Source: Mastigamoeba balamuthi
Taxonomy: Eukaryota; Evosea; Mastigamoebida; Mastigamoebidae
DNA length: 61,559 bases
Direction of reading: 5' to 3'
NCBI GenBank assembly: GCA_902651635.1
Contig: CACRSC010001923.1
Coordinates: 808,209 to 869,767, forward strand
This document shows, in pieces, positions 45,591 through 56,334 of the stretch (position 1 is the first letter of the stretch; every line of letters starts with the position of its first letter). The position numbers and the translations under genes are program-made. A model generated the notes under the pieces. That model made no database searches. It was not told the origin of the DNA and saw only the letters and a list, made by a program, of their open reading frames with translations.

Positions 45591-48500
45591 TCAGTGGCGC
45601 AGAGGGGCCGGCAAGGTGGGGATGTGCTTCGCCCCGCACTGGTCAGCAGCCACAGCGAGGAGCCCGACTGCTACCGCGACCCTCTTCTTTCTTGCCCTCT
45701 GCGGTGCCTCCGGGGCAGGCACGGGCCTTTCGGTCTGGTGTCGAGGCTCCGGAGCAGGGCGGCTTAGGCACGAGCACGCACACGACGGGCTCGAGGCGTG
45801 GGGCCCACGAATTGGGCTGAGCTGGCACGCGGCCCTCTTGGGGGCCTCACTTTGCCTCATAGGAGACTCAGGAGGAGGAGGAGGAGGAGCCTGGACTGGC
45901 TTGGTGGGCTGTGTTTGGCTGTGCTCGGAGTGCAACAGGCTTACGCTTGGCATGCCGCTCTCCTTTGCACCAGCGGCCAGGGTGTCCATGATATCAGACT
46001 GCTCCTCCTCCTCTAGATTGTTGCGAACAAACCGCACGGCCAGCACGCCCTGGACTGCGTGCTCGCTCGAGCTCTCTGCTGAGCCGGCCTTGCGGTTGTT
46101 GACGAAGATGTCGAGGACCGGGGGCTCTGAACACCTGCCGCGGGACCCGCCCAGCATCACAGCAAAGAACACGAGGTTCTGCGAGTACTTGAGCGCGGCT
46201 TTGTCGGGCGGCTTAACCGCGAGCTGTACGAAGCGGTCCTCTGTCGGCATTACGCGGGCAAGGATGTCGATCTGGCGGGCCAGGAAGTCAGTCCTGGACG
46301 AGTACTCGATCTCCACCCACCGCGAGCTGCCCGCCACGTCGGCGTGCAGGCTCGGCGCATCGGTCCCGGCCCCAGAGCACCTGACCTGGAACTTCTCGTA
46401 TGGTATCAGGCCCGCGACCAGCGCGACCTCGTCTCCGTACGGGCTGTCGAGGTCGACGGGGTGCTGCATGAGCTGGAACACGAGCTCTGTGGGTACCCCG
46501 AGCTCGACGGCACCGATGGTCAGCTGGTCCGTCAGGGTGGCCGTGTGCACGCGGTTGAGGCACCACAGCGGGGTCCTGCGCGGCACGCTGCACACCTTGA
46601 TGACGCTGAACAGCTTGAGGAAGTTGCGCTCGAAGTCGATGAAGAAGGCGCCGTCGTCCCTGGCCTCGATGCTGGCCTGCTCCACTTGGCACTCGTGAGC
46701 GGCCAGCTTGCGCAGCCTGTCGTTGGGGCCCCAGAGCCTGCTGCAGTCGCTCCAGTCCCCCTGCCACTCCTCCTTGCCGTAGGGGTTGTACAGCCAGACG
46801 AGGTGGTGCCTCCTGTCAAGGAAGATGAGCCGGCACAGAGCGTACGCGTGGCCAGGCGTCAGGCCGTTGAGCTCCGCGGCAGCCTCATCGTCGCCGTCGT
46901 CGGGCGGGACGATGCTGCACGTCAGGAAGTTGTACCTCGAGGGGTCCGTGTGGAACCCGGACACTGTGGCCCACAGCGAGCCCCTAAACCTCTCCCTGCG
47001 CATCTGCGTCGTGAGGTTGATAGCCATCGGAAGACCGCCGGTCAGGCACGCCAGCGCCTCCTCCTCGAACCCCGAGTCGATGGCCTCGTAGGAGCCCGTG
47101 TACTTGGCGTAGGCCTTCTCGAGCAGGGGCCCGTACCACCTGCCTCCCGTGGCGCTGTCGGAGAAGGCCGGGCGCACTCCCGTATCGCTGCGCCGGCACG
47201 GAAGCCAGTCGTCCAGCGTCACGAACATCGAGCGCCTCTCCTTGTTGTAGAGCCTGACGGCGTAGATCGCGCCGGACCCGGTCCCCACGGGCCTGAAGAA
47301 CACGCAGTCACGCATGAAGTCGTCGCCCGACTCGACTATCGAGGCTATCGAGGCCATCAGGTAGCACGTGCCCAGGTCTCCCTGCCGCGTGTCGAGGAAG
47401 TGCAGCGGCGAGGCGTCGCCAAAGAGGACGTCGGAGTCCCGCCCGGCCATCTCGCACGCTCGGCGCCAGCAGTCGGGCGGCTTGATCCCGACAGACGGGC
47501 TTTGCTTATTGGCCCATAGCGACGCGCTGTCCGGCGGGAACTCGGCGTCCGTGAACCCCGAGGAGCTCAAGGCCTGGTGGTCTCTCGCGAGCCCAGCGAC
47601 GACCAGCTGGCAAGCTTCGTCGCACGCGTCCTGCGACAGGAAGCCAATCTGCGCCAGCGTGGGGAACAGGCCTGGGATCCTCTGGTAGATAGCGGCGACA
47701 ACGCGGGCGAGCCGCGGTGAGTTCATGGCGAGCTGTAGGGGAGTCGCCCCGCGCTGGTTCGCCGCCAGGGCCGTCTGTGGGCTCGCGTCGAAGAGCAGAA
47801 GAGCCACGTCGGCGTGCGACCACCTGCACGCATAGTGCAGCGGGGAGTTCCCCAGGCAGTCCTCGCGGTCCGGGCGCTGCTCGAAGGCCATGAGGGCTCT
47901 CACGACCTCCGCGTCGCCCGAGCACGCTGCCAAGTGTAGCGGCGTCGCCGTGCAGTCCCCAGCGCACGCCGACTCCTCGTCGAAGAACGAGTTCCCGCGC
48001 GACAGGGCTGCCGCCCGCGCCTGGGAGACCGCGGACCCGGCCCGCGAGCACACGATGGCGAGGGCCTCTGGCAGCACTCCCCTCAGGGGCCTCTGCAGGA
48101 GCCACCGCGGCGGCTGGGCGACGCAGAGCAGCACGAGGGCAGCGGCGGTGTCGGGGACGCACTGCAGAGCCACCTCGTCGGCCGTGGTCCTTGCGAACAC
48201 GTCGACGCCGTGCGCCACGAGCTCGTCGACGGTGTGCGCGTCGGACGCGTAGTGCAGCGCTGTGCGCCCGGACCGGTCGCGCGCCCCGACGACGTGCTGC
48301 GGGAGCCTCAGGATCTCGCGGATGAGCTCCCAGGGAGCCCCGCGGCGGCAGGCACTGTGCAGGGCCGTCGAGCCGTCATCAGCCGCGGGAAGGATCGCGT
48401 CGGCGCCCTTGCGCACAAGCGCGTCGGCTGCGCGCCACATGCGGCGCTCGCAGCACTGCGCCAGGACGCTGCGGACGGGGCTCGCGGCGTAGCGGTCGAC

Positions 48501-49631
48501 CTGCGCCCCGCGGGAGAGCAGGTCGAGCACTGTCTCCTCAGTGGCGTGGGCCGCGGCGAGCTCCAGCGGGCTGCGGAGGTCGGGGAGCAGCGGCGGCGCG
48601 TTGGTGCTCGGGAGGCACGAGAGCAGCGACGAGACCAGCCACGTCTGGCACGTCTCGATCGCCCAAGACAGCAGCGGCGTCTCCCCCACGCGCGCCTGCG
48701 AGGGGTCCGCCCCCGCTGCGAGCAGCTCGCGCACCGACTCGGACGCCCCCGCGTGCGCAGCCACCAGCAGAGCTGTGCGCCCCGTCGGGTCTCGCGAGTT
48801 GACGCCCGCCCCGGCCGACAGCAGAGCGCGGACTGCATCGGCGTAGCCCTGAGCTGCCGCGAGGTGCAGGGCGCCACCAGAAGGGCTGGCCCCCTTGCCG
48901 AGGAGCTCGATTACGAGGGTCTCGGCCCGCGGCGACGAGGAGGAGGCGGCCACGCACAGAGGGGAACGGCCCCCGTAGTCGAGCAGGTCCACAGTGGCCC
49001 CGCACTCGACCAGCTCAACGGCCGCCTCGACAGCCCCGCTGGCGGCAGCCTCGTGCAGAGGCGCCCGTCCCAGCTGGTCGCGAGCGTCTGGCGCCGCGAG
49101 GCCACTGCGGACGAGGGCCCGGACGAACAGAGCCGAGTTGCGCATCGCAGCGAAGTGCAGGGCAGTCTTACCGTCCGTGCCGTCCGCCGCATCGCCCCTG
49201 TCGTCTGGCGACGACCCTGGGACGCGGTCAGAGAGCTCGATGACGGCGAGCGCGACGTCGTCGCGTGCACGGGCTGCCGAGAGCATCAGAGGCGTCCAGC
49301 CCTCGGAGTCACGCGCGCGGAGTGACGACGGGGCGGCCGAGGCGACCGCACAGGCCACCTCGCGGCCCCCGCGGGCCAGGGCCCAGTGCAGGGCCGTCCA
49401 CCCTCGCGCATCCGCGGCCGAGGGGTCCGCACCGGCAGCGAGCAGCGCGGAGACGCAGCCGACACTGTTGGAGACGCAGGCGCAGGCGAGGGCAACGGAC
49501 AGCACGCGACGACGGCCGTCGGAGAGGCCGGGCGAGCGTCGCGAGAGCCACGAGGCCAAGGCCGCAGTGTCCCCGACGAGAGCCGCCCGGCAGGGCTCTG
49601 CGAGGGCACCGGGAGAGCTGCTGGTGTCCAT
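45591..49631 (-). CDS. ankyrin-repeat–calpain fusion (cysteine protease)
   Basis: One uninterrupted frame of 1346 residues. Residues about 60–660 are ankyrin repeats (ADARGWTALHWAL, DGKTALHFAAMRNSA, LGRAPLHEAAASGAV, GRSPLCVAA, TGRTALLVAAHAGAS, DGSTALHSACRRGAP, SGRTALHYASDAH, TPLHLAACSGDAE, NSPLHYACRWSHAD, ATPLQLAM). A calpain core follows: QGDLGTCYLMASIAS with Cys756, LTPGHAYAL with His928, and LYNPYGKEEWQGDWSD with Asn949, so the triad is complete. Residues about 1000–1200 resemble a calpain beta-sandwich domain (WVEIEYSSRTDFLARQIDILARV). The last 120 residues are Pro/Ser/Arg-rich. Calpains cut folded proteins at limited sites, usually under calcium control; no EF-hands are visible. The ankyrins would choose targets or location. 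Confidence 0.9.
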   Translation of the reverse strand: MDTSSSPGALAEPCRAALVGDTAALASWLSRRSPGLSDGRRRVLSVALACACVSNSVGCVSALLAAGADPSAADARGWTALHWALARGGREVACAVASAAPSSLRARDSEGWTPLMLSAARARDDVALAVIELSDRVPGSSPDDRGDAADGTDGKTALHFAAMRNSALFVRALVRSGLAAPDARDQLGRAPLHEAAASGAVEAAVELVECGATVDLLDYGGRSPLCVAASSSSPRAETLVIELLGKGASPSGGALHLAAAQGYADAVRALLSAGAGVNSRDPTGRTALLVAAHAGASESVRELLAAGADPSQARVGETPLLSWAIETCQTWLVSSLLSCLPSTNAPPLLPDLRSPLELAAAHATEETVLDLLSRGAQVDRYAASPVRSVLAQCCERRMWRAADALVRKGADAILPAADDGSTALHSACRRGAPWELIREILRLPQHVVGARDRSGRTALHYASDAHTVDELVAHGVDVFARTTADEVALQCVPDTAAALVLLCVAQPPRWLLQRPLRGVLPEALAIVCSRAGSAVSQARAAALSRGNSFFDEESACAGDCTATPLHLAACSGDAEVVRALMAFEQRPDREDCLGNSPLHYACRWSHADVALLLFDASPQTALAANQRGATPLQLAMNSPRLARVVAAIYQRIPGLFPTLAQIGFLSQDACDEACQLVVAGLARDHQALSSSGFTDAEFPPDSASLWANKQSPSVGIKPPDCWRRACEMAGRDSDVLFGDASPLHFLDTRQGDLGTCYLMASIASIVESGDDFMRDCVFFRPVGTGSGAIYAVRLYNKERRSMFVTLDDWLPCRRSDTGVRPAFSDSATGGRWYGPLLEKAYAKYTGSYEAIDSGFEEEALACLTGGLPMAINLTTQMRRERFRGSLWATVSGFHTDPSRYNFLTCSIVPPDDGDDEAAAELNGLTPGHAYALCRLIFLDRRHHLVWLYNPYGKEEWQGDWSDCSRLWGPNDRLRKLAAHECQVEQASIEARDDGAFFIDFERNFLKLFSVIKVCSVPRRTPLWCLNRVHTATLTDQLTIGAVELGVPTELVFQLMQHPVDLDSPYGDEVALVAGLIPYEKFQVRCSGAGTDAPSLHADVAGSSRWVEIEYSSRTDFLARQIDILARVMPTEDRFVQLAVKPPDKAALKYSQNLVFFAVMLGGSRGRCSEPPVLDIFVNNRKAGSAESSSEHAVQGVLAVRFVRNNLEEEEQSDIMDTLAAGAKESGMPSVSLLHSEHSQTQPTKPVQAPPPPPPESPMRQSEAPKRAACQLSPIRGPHASSPSCACSCLSRPAPEPRHQTERPVPAPEAPQRARKKRVAVAVGLLAVAADQCGAKHIPTLPAPLRH

Positions 49632-50155
49632 TTTCGGATCGACCAGGCAGCGATGCCCAGAGATAGAAGCAGAACCGCACCAGATCCGTTATCTCCAAAA
49701 TAAAAAATGCACATCGGATTCTCGAGGTCATTGATGGCTACACAGCCCTGCAGTAACCTGAGTGAGACTAGCGGGCATCAGCAGACAGAGAAGCAACATT
49801 CCACGCACGGTCAAGATGTGAACAGCCTCTTCCAGAGTTGAAGGGATTCCCATTGGCGTACTGTCACGTTTGTTCCAGTGCTATCGCATCACCCAACGCT
49901 GACTGCACGTCGAAAAATCTAGGGAGCAAGATATGATCGGAACCAGGGGTGCGCAAATGGCCTCAGCTGTAATGTGGCATAATGAGCACGATTCACTTGG
50001 TGTGTCTGTTGTATCCCAACCATTTCGCACGAGCACCGGACGCCCACATTCCGGCGCCCTGATAATTGGAGAACCACAGGAGAAATATTTGCGATGACGT
50101 TGCGGTAAAAACCCTGATTTTCATTGTGAAAAAAGCACGGTGGGGAGCAAGAGAG
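49632..50155. other. intergenic between divergent genes
   Basis: About 520 bp separating the minus-strand ankyrin-calpain start from the plus-strand SLOG-like gene. It is relatively A/T-rich and presumably carries both promoters. No gene is seen. Confidence 0.5.
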
Positions 50156-50620
50156 ATGGAGCTTTCCGGAGAAGACCGTGGAGCACACGACGATGCCAGT
50201 CCAGAAGACAAGGAGGACGGAGCCCGCGGAACAAAGCGCCCGTGTCCGGACGAGCCACCGTCGTCGCCTGCGCCGACGAGGAACGTCCTCTTCTGCGGAT
50301 CGCGCGACTGGAACGACTCAGCCCGCATAGCGGCTCGCGTGGACGAGCTGCACCCCGGAGACGTCGTGGTCCACGGAGACTGCAGGGGAGCCGACCGCAT
50401 CGCTGGCAGCATCGCGGCGCAGCGGGGACACTGGGTGGTCGCGATGCCTGCAGAGTGGAGCAAGTACGGCAGAAGCGCAGGAATACGCCGCAATACACGG
50501 ATGGTGGGGATGGCCGACGCCACGTACGCCTTCGTCATCCGCGGCAAGTCGCGCGGTACGTTGAACAGCGTCGAGCTGTCCAGGAAAAAGGGGATTCCCG
50601 TCGTGATGGACGAGAAATGA
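50156..50620 (+). CDS. SLOG-superfamily protein, YspA/DUF2493-like
   Basis: 154 residues from the ATG at 50156. An acidic, Pro/Ser-rich N-terminal 45 residues precede a compact Rossmann-like domain: NVLFCGSRDWNDSARI, then VVVHGDCRGADRIAGSIA, MPAEWSKYGRSAGIRRNTRM, DATYAFVIRGKSRGTLNSVEL and KKGIPVV. The 'GSRdW … HGxxxGAD … pAdW…yGr.AG..RN..M … rGT … GIPV' series is that of the YspA branch of SLOG proteins, which bind nucleotide-type ligands; bacterial and phage members are common. The ligand is unknown. An in-frame extension upstream to 50066 exists but is unlike the family. Confidence 0.85.
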   Translation: MELSGEDRGAHDDASPEDKEDGARGTKRPCPDEPPSSPAPTRNVLFCGSRDWNDSARIAARVDELHPGDVVVHGDCRGADRIAGSIAAQRGHWVVAMPAEWSKYGRSAGIRRNTRMVGMADATYAFVIRGKSRGTLNSVELSRKKGIPVVMDEK

Positions 50621-50940
50621 GGTGTCCGTCAGCATCGCCTATTCGAACGACAAGCAAAAGGAAAAATGCATGCCTGATGGAAACCCCTGAGTAGTATGCA
50701 GTATCAAGGCAACTCCTACCTCCCGGTCTATCAGGGAGGCAGCCAATGACGTCGTCGTGGACGCCCGGAACCGAGGACACCACCCCAAACGCGAAAGACA
50801 CAAGCAGTTGCGGCCAAAGGGGGCGGTCGTGGGCATCTTCGCATGCAGAATCAACTGCATGTGCAATACCCTAAGACTCGATTTATGAACAGATACGCCT
50901 TTTCCTCTGTGATAAGAGACTCGCCCCCCCCACAAGCACC
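50621..50940. other. intergenic, convergent genes
   Basis: Between the 3' ends of the SLOG-like gene and the secreted-protein gene. Nothing recognisable. Confidence 0.5.
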
Positions 50941-52192
50941 TCAGTAGCTCAGAGCACAGCAGACCAGAGCGAAAAACGCGGAGGCGGCGATCGCCGGGCC
51001 CTGACCGATGTCGCTCTCCTTGCTGCTGGATTCATGCACAGAGCTGTGCGCTTGGTGCGAACTTTGGTGCGAACTTGAGCTCGCAGCCTGCTGCTTCGAC
51101 GACGACGCCGACGACAGCGCCGATACCGGCGACGCGGACGAGGTCATGTTGTCGTCGTCCGAGTGCGACTCGTTGCTGTTCTCCGACGTGGCGTTGGATG
51201 CGTCGCTTTCGTTCGACTGCTCCGACGACGTCTCGTTGGCGGCGTTGGAGGACGAGATGGTCTCCTCGCTGCTGCTGTTGTCCGAGCTCTCGTCCCAGCC
51301 TGCGAGGCGGGCCCACAGCCACCACGCCGCGTACGCCTTGAGGTTGCCGTTGAGCGGCTGCGTGTGCGCTGCGTCGCACTGGAACCAGTCGACGTCGACC
51401 GTGTGCGAGTTCTGCCAGTCGACCGCCCAGTTCTTCTTCTCCGATCCCTCAGTGTAGTCTGCAGAGCGACAACACCCAGTCAGGCGAACGCCAGAAGGCC
51501 ACCCAGCGACTGAACGCACCACAGCCGTCGGTGCCCATGAGCTCCATGTAGTTGACGCGGCCCTCGGGGTCGTAGCTCTCGATGTCGGCGAAGTCGTAGA
51601 GGACCTTGTTGTGCTCGGCGACGTACTTGCGGATCTGCTCGTTGCGCTGGTTGAGGTTCCCCGCGGCCCCGGTGCCCACGAGGTGGCCCGTCATGTACAC
51701 GAACTGCACCCGGCCGAACTCCGCCTCGAGCCCGTCCATCGCCTCGAGGTACGCCTGGATCTGCTCCTGCGTGGCGTCGGCCTGCCCGCACCAGGACCAC
51801 GCGACGACGTTGGTCCCCGGGTTGGCGCGCAGGTACGCCGACGTCGCGGCGACCCACGCGGTCCGGTTGGGGTTGCCGAGGTCGCTGGCCCCCTCGAACG
51901 GGCTGTCCGCGAGGAAGTCGGACGAGAACGCGAAGAGGTCCGCGGGGAGGTTGGCCCTGCGGTTCATGAAGGCGACGAGGGACTTCATGCCCTCGGTCAG
52001 CTGCGATCCGTGCGACGTGTGGCCGTAGGCGATGCGCAGCTCGCTCTTGGCCGTGGCCACCGCCGACGCCGGGACGCGCGCGATGTCGGTGTGGCGGTGG
52101 TCGACGACCAGCGGGGCGTCGCGCGAACGCGCGGGAGAGACGACGAGAGACGCGAGGAGAACCGCAAGCAGCGCAGAGGTCAGCGAGACCAT
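50941..52192 (-). CDS. secreted, probably GPI-anchored protein with an HTSHGSQ-type domain
   Basis: Exons 52192–51520 and 51458–50941 with a 61-nt intron (GTGCGT…CTCTGCAG, phase 1), 396 residues. A signal peptide is clear (LTSALLAVLLASLVVSPARS). The globular part contains IAYGHTSHGSQLTEGMKSL, WSWCGQADATQEQIQAYL, VQFVYMTGHLVGTG, KVLYDFADIESYDP and GTDGCDYTEGSEKKNW. A Ser/Asn/Glu/Asp-rich, probably heavily glycosylated stalk of about 110 residues follows, then a hydrophobic end (IAASAFFALVCCALSY) fitting a GPI-attachment signal. I believe similar HTSHGSQ domains occur in secreted bacterial proteins, but I cannot name the family. Conserved His, Ser, Asp and Glu suggest an enzyme, possibly hydrolytic; this is inference. 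Confidence 0.7.
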
Positions 52193-52860
52193 TTCTTGGT
52201 AGGGCAGGGGCGTGTGTGATACGGAAACCGCTGTGCTTGTGTGGTGTGCGTGCGAGAGGAGTACAAGTAGATGTGGTGACGCAGCTGCCGAGTCGGTTGG
52301 GGGAGATGGGCGAGGGAAGCGGGGGAACACGTCATGCGGTCTTCGTTATCTGAATAATCACCAATAACGGCCCAACGGCACTCGTTCGACGGCACTGCCG
52401 CGGGAGATGGGATTGCCCGGGTGCCGATCCCAGCACACTCACGGGTCCCGCGGGCAGCGTGCAGGGGCCCACTGGGGCAGAAAAGGCCGACGCTTGCGTG
52501 ACTGGACCGCAATGGTGCAGGGCTTCTGAATTGCCGTCTCTCGCGAAGGTTCGGCCGCCGGGGCCCCCGAGAGATGCGGTCGCAGCAAAACCAAACCCGC
52601 CAGAATGTATCTCAAACCCGATGACTGGCCCTCCTGTTTGCCATCCGCGGCGTGCACGTCCTGCCGAAATGAAATCGCAATTCGATGACTCATTGGCGCG
52701 CTCTTCGGTGCACAACGCAAAAGCCCGCCTAAATATTCTTGGCCTTGGGTGCGGGCAGCGCCAGCCACGCCGGCCCACCACCAATCACCCATCCTATGGA
52801 TGCCGTGTGTGGAGGTGTTTGTTCATTCATCACCTCAAGACTGACAGGAAGTGAAGCAGA
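52193..52860. other. intergenic; end of the GC-rich block
   Basis: Upstream region of the secreted-protein gene. No gene is seen; short frames here lack coding character. After about 52850 the DNA becomes AT-rich. Confidence 0.5.
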
Positions 52861-52889
52861 TCATGGATGCATATGCTCAATGGTCAGCT

Positions 52890-54490
52890 TCGAGGAAGCT
52901 CCAGGGGATCAGACTTGAACACGAGGAAGGTTGACTTGAGCAACGACGTGAACTTATCACGGGCCTTGCTCAACAGGAAGTTCACGATGAGGTTGTAGTG
53001 TGTACGTCATTGGGGGGGGGGGGCTAAGCTCAGATGTGATCTCTGATCAGTATCAGGGGGATGACTCCTGTCAGAAACCAGCAAGGTGATATCCAGGACT
53101 TTGGATTCTGCAGGGGCAGAAATGGCAGTGTCATTGGGTACTTGTAGTTGCATGGGAAAACGACAGCAACTGCACATGCTATGCCAATGAACTGTTAGCA
53201 TCGTCTAATGAATGATGATGATAAGTACCAAGCAGATTGAGTTTCGATATGTAGTCCCTTAGGTCTTCAGGAGACTGCAGTGCACTCATATCGACAAGCA
53301 TGATGTTGGGACAGTAGGACAGCTCGTAGCACTGCTTCCAGCAGTCTCATAGGAATATGTTGGTGCAGCAGCTATTCAGAGTCCTGGAGAACTCCAACGA
53401 CACCTCATGGTAAACCTGCATGAATTGAAACAGAGCAGCAGTCAAGACACACAAACAGACAGTAGTGCAATGCTGAAGAGCTAAGAGCTGCTACTGTACC
53501 TGAACAGGATAGACAAGCTCGTTCCAGTTAACCTTGACTCGGACAAGATGGAGTACCTATTCATGTTCTTTGACACAAGCTTGGTATCAGATTCCTTGGT
53601 CAGCTTTCCCACAGGATGGCAGCAGTCACTGGCCCCATGCACAGTTCGAAGTCCAAGGCAGGGCAGTCAATGTAGTCAGACAATTACCCGTTGCATACAG
53701 CTTGAGCTGAGTCTTCGAGAACAAGTGCAGTTCCTTGTCCTTGTTATCCATTGATCGGATCAGTACCTTGGCCTGTGAGTAGATCTCGTACAAGACCTGA
53801 ATTGACTGAAACAGTTGGCAGCACTGGTCCCAGGTCAGTTTTTCAGAGGCAGCTCACCTGTAATTAATTTAGTAATGAATTTTACTCACATGTGATAAAA
53901 CCTGATGAAGTGCAGCACGTTGTCAACTGAGAGAGACCACAGGATCGTCATCTCCAATGCACTGGAAGAAATCCTGTCAATTCCTTCGAACTTGCTTATC
54001 TCACAGAACAGCTTCTGCATGTCCTCTGGCTTCCAGGTCATCAGCTTGCTTGCAATCAGTATGACCTTCTTGCAGTTGTTCTGGGACTCGAAGAATTTCT
54101 GAACAGCAACTAGCAAACAACATCCAGTGAGTTTGAGTGTCAGGCTAACAATACTCACCACTTTCTTGCTCTCGATTGCTGTGACATAGAGCTCCAATGT
54201 CACCTTGATCTTCTTGATATCCAGTGTGGTCTCCTTCATCTTCTGCTTCTCACCTGCCTGCACCTGCTTGACTCTGGCCTCCATGATGGACTCCTTGCTC
54301 ACACTCTGTTCTGTGTCCCTCATGATGTCAAGGCTCTACTTGAGGTATGTGAAGAAGTGATCCTTGGCGTGCCAGTGCACTGAGGCCTAAAGCCCATGTG
54401 CGAGTATGTCCTGCTGTGACTCTGTAAGCCTGAAATCTGCCAGAATGATCTCAATGATGACCTTGTCCCCCATTATCTTGCTCCAACAGA
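52890..54490 (-). pseudogene. broken multi-exon gene, unknown family
   Basis: On the minus strand, exon-like pieces follow one another: KVIIEIILADFRL (about 54460), KESIMEARVKQVQAGEKQKMKE…YVTAIESKK (54320–54160), KFFESQNNCKKVILIASKLMTW…LHFIRF (54105–53890), KLTWDQCCQLFQSIQVLYEIYSQAK (53840–53770), KVNWNELVYPVQ|VYHEVSLEFSR (53540–53375) and a final HYNLIVNFLLSKARDKF (about 52990–52900). GT…AG introns fit between several. In-frame TAG codons (54390 and 54340 regions) and TGA codons (53350, 53630 regions) interrupt it. The pieces KLTWDQCCQLFQSIQVLYEIY and KVNWNELVYPVQVYHEV look like internal repeats. I do not recognise a family. Confidence 0.4.
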
Positions 54491-54499
54491 AAGTTAGTT

Positions 54500-55135
54500 T
54501 TATCACATGTGATAGAATGCTGTTCATACATTTCCAGCATCAGAGCAATCTTTCTTATGGCATTTCCATTCGGCAGTGGAGGACAAAATCCTTGTACTCT
54601 AGTCCTGTCAAGTCCACAGTCAATGTTGGCCCATCAGTGTATGGCTTCGCTGCTGCATGTAGGGCAGAGTGGTTTCCTTCTGCCCTCTTAATGCAAACAA
54701 TTCATTCACTGAATCGCTGCCAGCCTCATGTGGCTATCTTCTTCAATAATGACCGCACTTGTATTGCATCTGTGTCTCTCAAAAACTCTCTTTTGTACAG
54801 TTTTAGTGTTTGGTTGCACAATTATTAAGATTTATGAAAATTTTGTTATTTAGGTCCATAATTTCCTGAATTTCATTCAGAATGCTAAACTCAGTAAAAA
54901 TATAAGTACCACTCTGCTGCTGCAAAAATGTTCTTGCCTGAATGAAATGAAACTTTAGGAATTGGATTTACCTCTACTTGAGATACAACAATATGAAGTT
55001 ACTTTTCAGGAATTTGGATTTTGTGGTTGATAATTTGGTCTTTTGTGCCACCTGGAGTGGCCTGTGTGAGCAATGCCAGAGCACTCACAACAAGAAAGAC
55101 AAAGAAACACACCTCTTGGGGCTGGAGGAGACTGA
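54500..55135. other. AT-rich tract with short broken frames; second zinc-knuckle relic
   Basis: No intact gene. Near 55065–55110 a frame reads LCEQCQSTHNKKDK, clearly related to the knuckle at 29731–29772 (LCFVCQLSTHNKKDC) but lacking the last Cys. Confidence 0.4.
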
Positions 55136-55680
55136 TCAGGGTGTCAAATGTGACAGTTTATTCCAAAGAAGCAGAGGCAGGAGCTGACTAGGCAAACTGA
55201 CATGGCTGAGTTGTGGGCAGATTTCTCCCACTGGTCCAAAAATAACTTCTAAAGGCATCAGCTCAGCCCTGGCCCCCCTGGGGGGTTCTTTTAGCTTAAT
55301 AGACCTGTAGAGGCCACATATGAATGCCCCACCTTCCGGGATTTTTGGGATGTTTCTGAGGCTATGGTCAATAGAGATCTTCAGCAACCCCAGCTGTGAA
55401 GCAATTCCCCCCACTTCTCCCTTCACTTCGATCCCATCATGAGGAATCTCTTCCACTGTGGTTAGAATATGCAAGTATTAGTTAGTGCTAGACTGCAGTG
55501 CATCGGGAAACAGGAGGAGCAGCAGTTACTTAAGGTAGTCGTTCTTCACGTCAGTGATCTTTGCCCTGCTCTCCATCATGCTCTTCGCTGTTTCCTGCTT
55601 CCTGTCATTCTCCTTTCTCTTCAGTTTGTCTTTTTTCTTCTTCTTCTTCTTATCTGTTAGCAACTGGAACATTGACAACA
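55136..55680 (-). pseudogene. coding-like exons, unknown family
   Basis: Minus strand: a lysine-rich piece (KKKKKKDKLKRKENDRK…KITDVKNDY, about 55670–55535), then after a probable intron ending CCACAG a segment VEEIPHDGIEVKGEVGGIASQ…SLRNIPKIPEGGAF (55455–55300). Phases do not join cleanly in my hands, so it may be broken. No family recognised. Confidence 0.35.
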
Positions 55681-55899
55681 GTCTTCTTCCCATCTCTGCT
55701 AGACTTCCTACTAGTAATTAGTTTTATCACACATGATTAGGTTCAGAGAAGATTTGCAGTAGTTTCAAATCAAATTATTTTCTCATTACAAACAATACAA
55801 CAAATGTAAATACAATGATCTATTATTGTTTCATCAACTGTAAATATAATTAATAGCATTACTGTGTACTGTTCCTTCTCTCTCTGGTTTTTATCGCAC

Positions 55900-56334
55900 A
55901 TGATAAAACCAAATGCTGATGACGTAAACCATGATGTCACGATTTACGTCATAGTCGAGGAATGGCCCAGCAAGAAGCACAAGAGCCACCACAAGGAGAA
56001 GGCTATCAAGTCCGGTAAGACCCCAGTCTCCAGAGCCTATGCAGCACCAGCACCATCAGAGGACATGCCCTGGGTGAGCCAGGAACAGCAGAGTCAGCAA
56101 TTGAGATTCCCGGTGACAGCCCAGAGGGAATGCACGATGCTGAGGAGGTCATAGAGCACGAGCCGCTCTTCCCCTCTGCAGAAGCCAGTCAGCCCAAGAG
56201 AAAGGCTGTAGTTCCATCTTTCTCAAAGCCTGTGTTAAGGAAGAAACCAATAAAACAACCAGAAAGGCACCAAGAAGGACTCCTGCAGCCAAGAAACACT
56301 GAGATTTCCTTTAAAGCTCAGACCTTTACATGAG
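55900..56334 (+). pseudogene. lysine-rich protein remnant upstream of block copy 2
   Basis: Plus-strand frames encode VEEWPSKKHKSHHKEKAIK, then EEVIEHEPLFPSAEASQPKRKA, and in a shifted frame KTTRKAPRRTPAAKKH followed by a stop. The acidic-then-basic layout and the Lys/Ala/Pro/Thr tail resemble the gene at 61244–61559. The next feature downstream, as there, is the hairpin/MVRLAAKTYL block. Confidence 0.35.
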
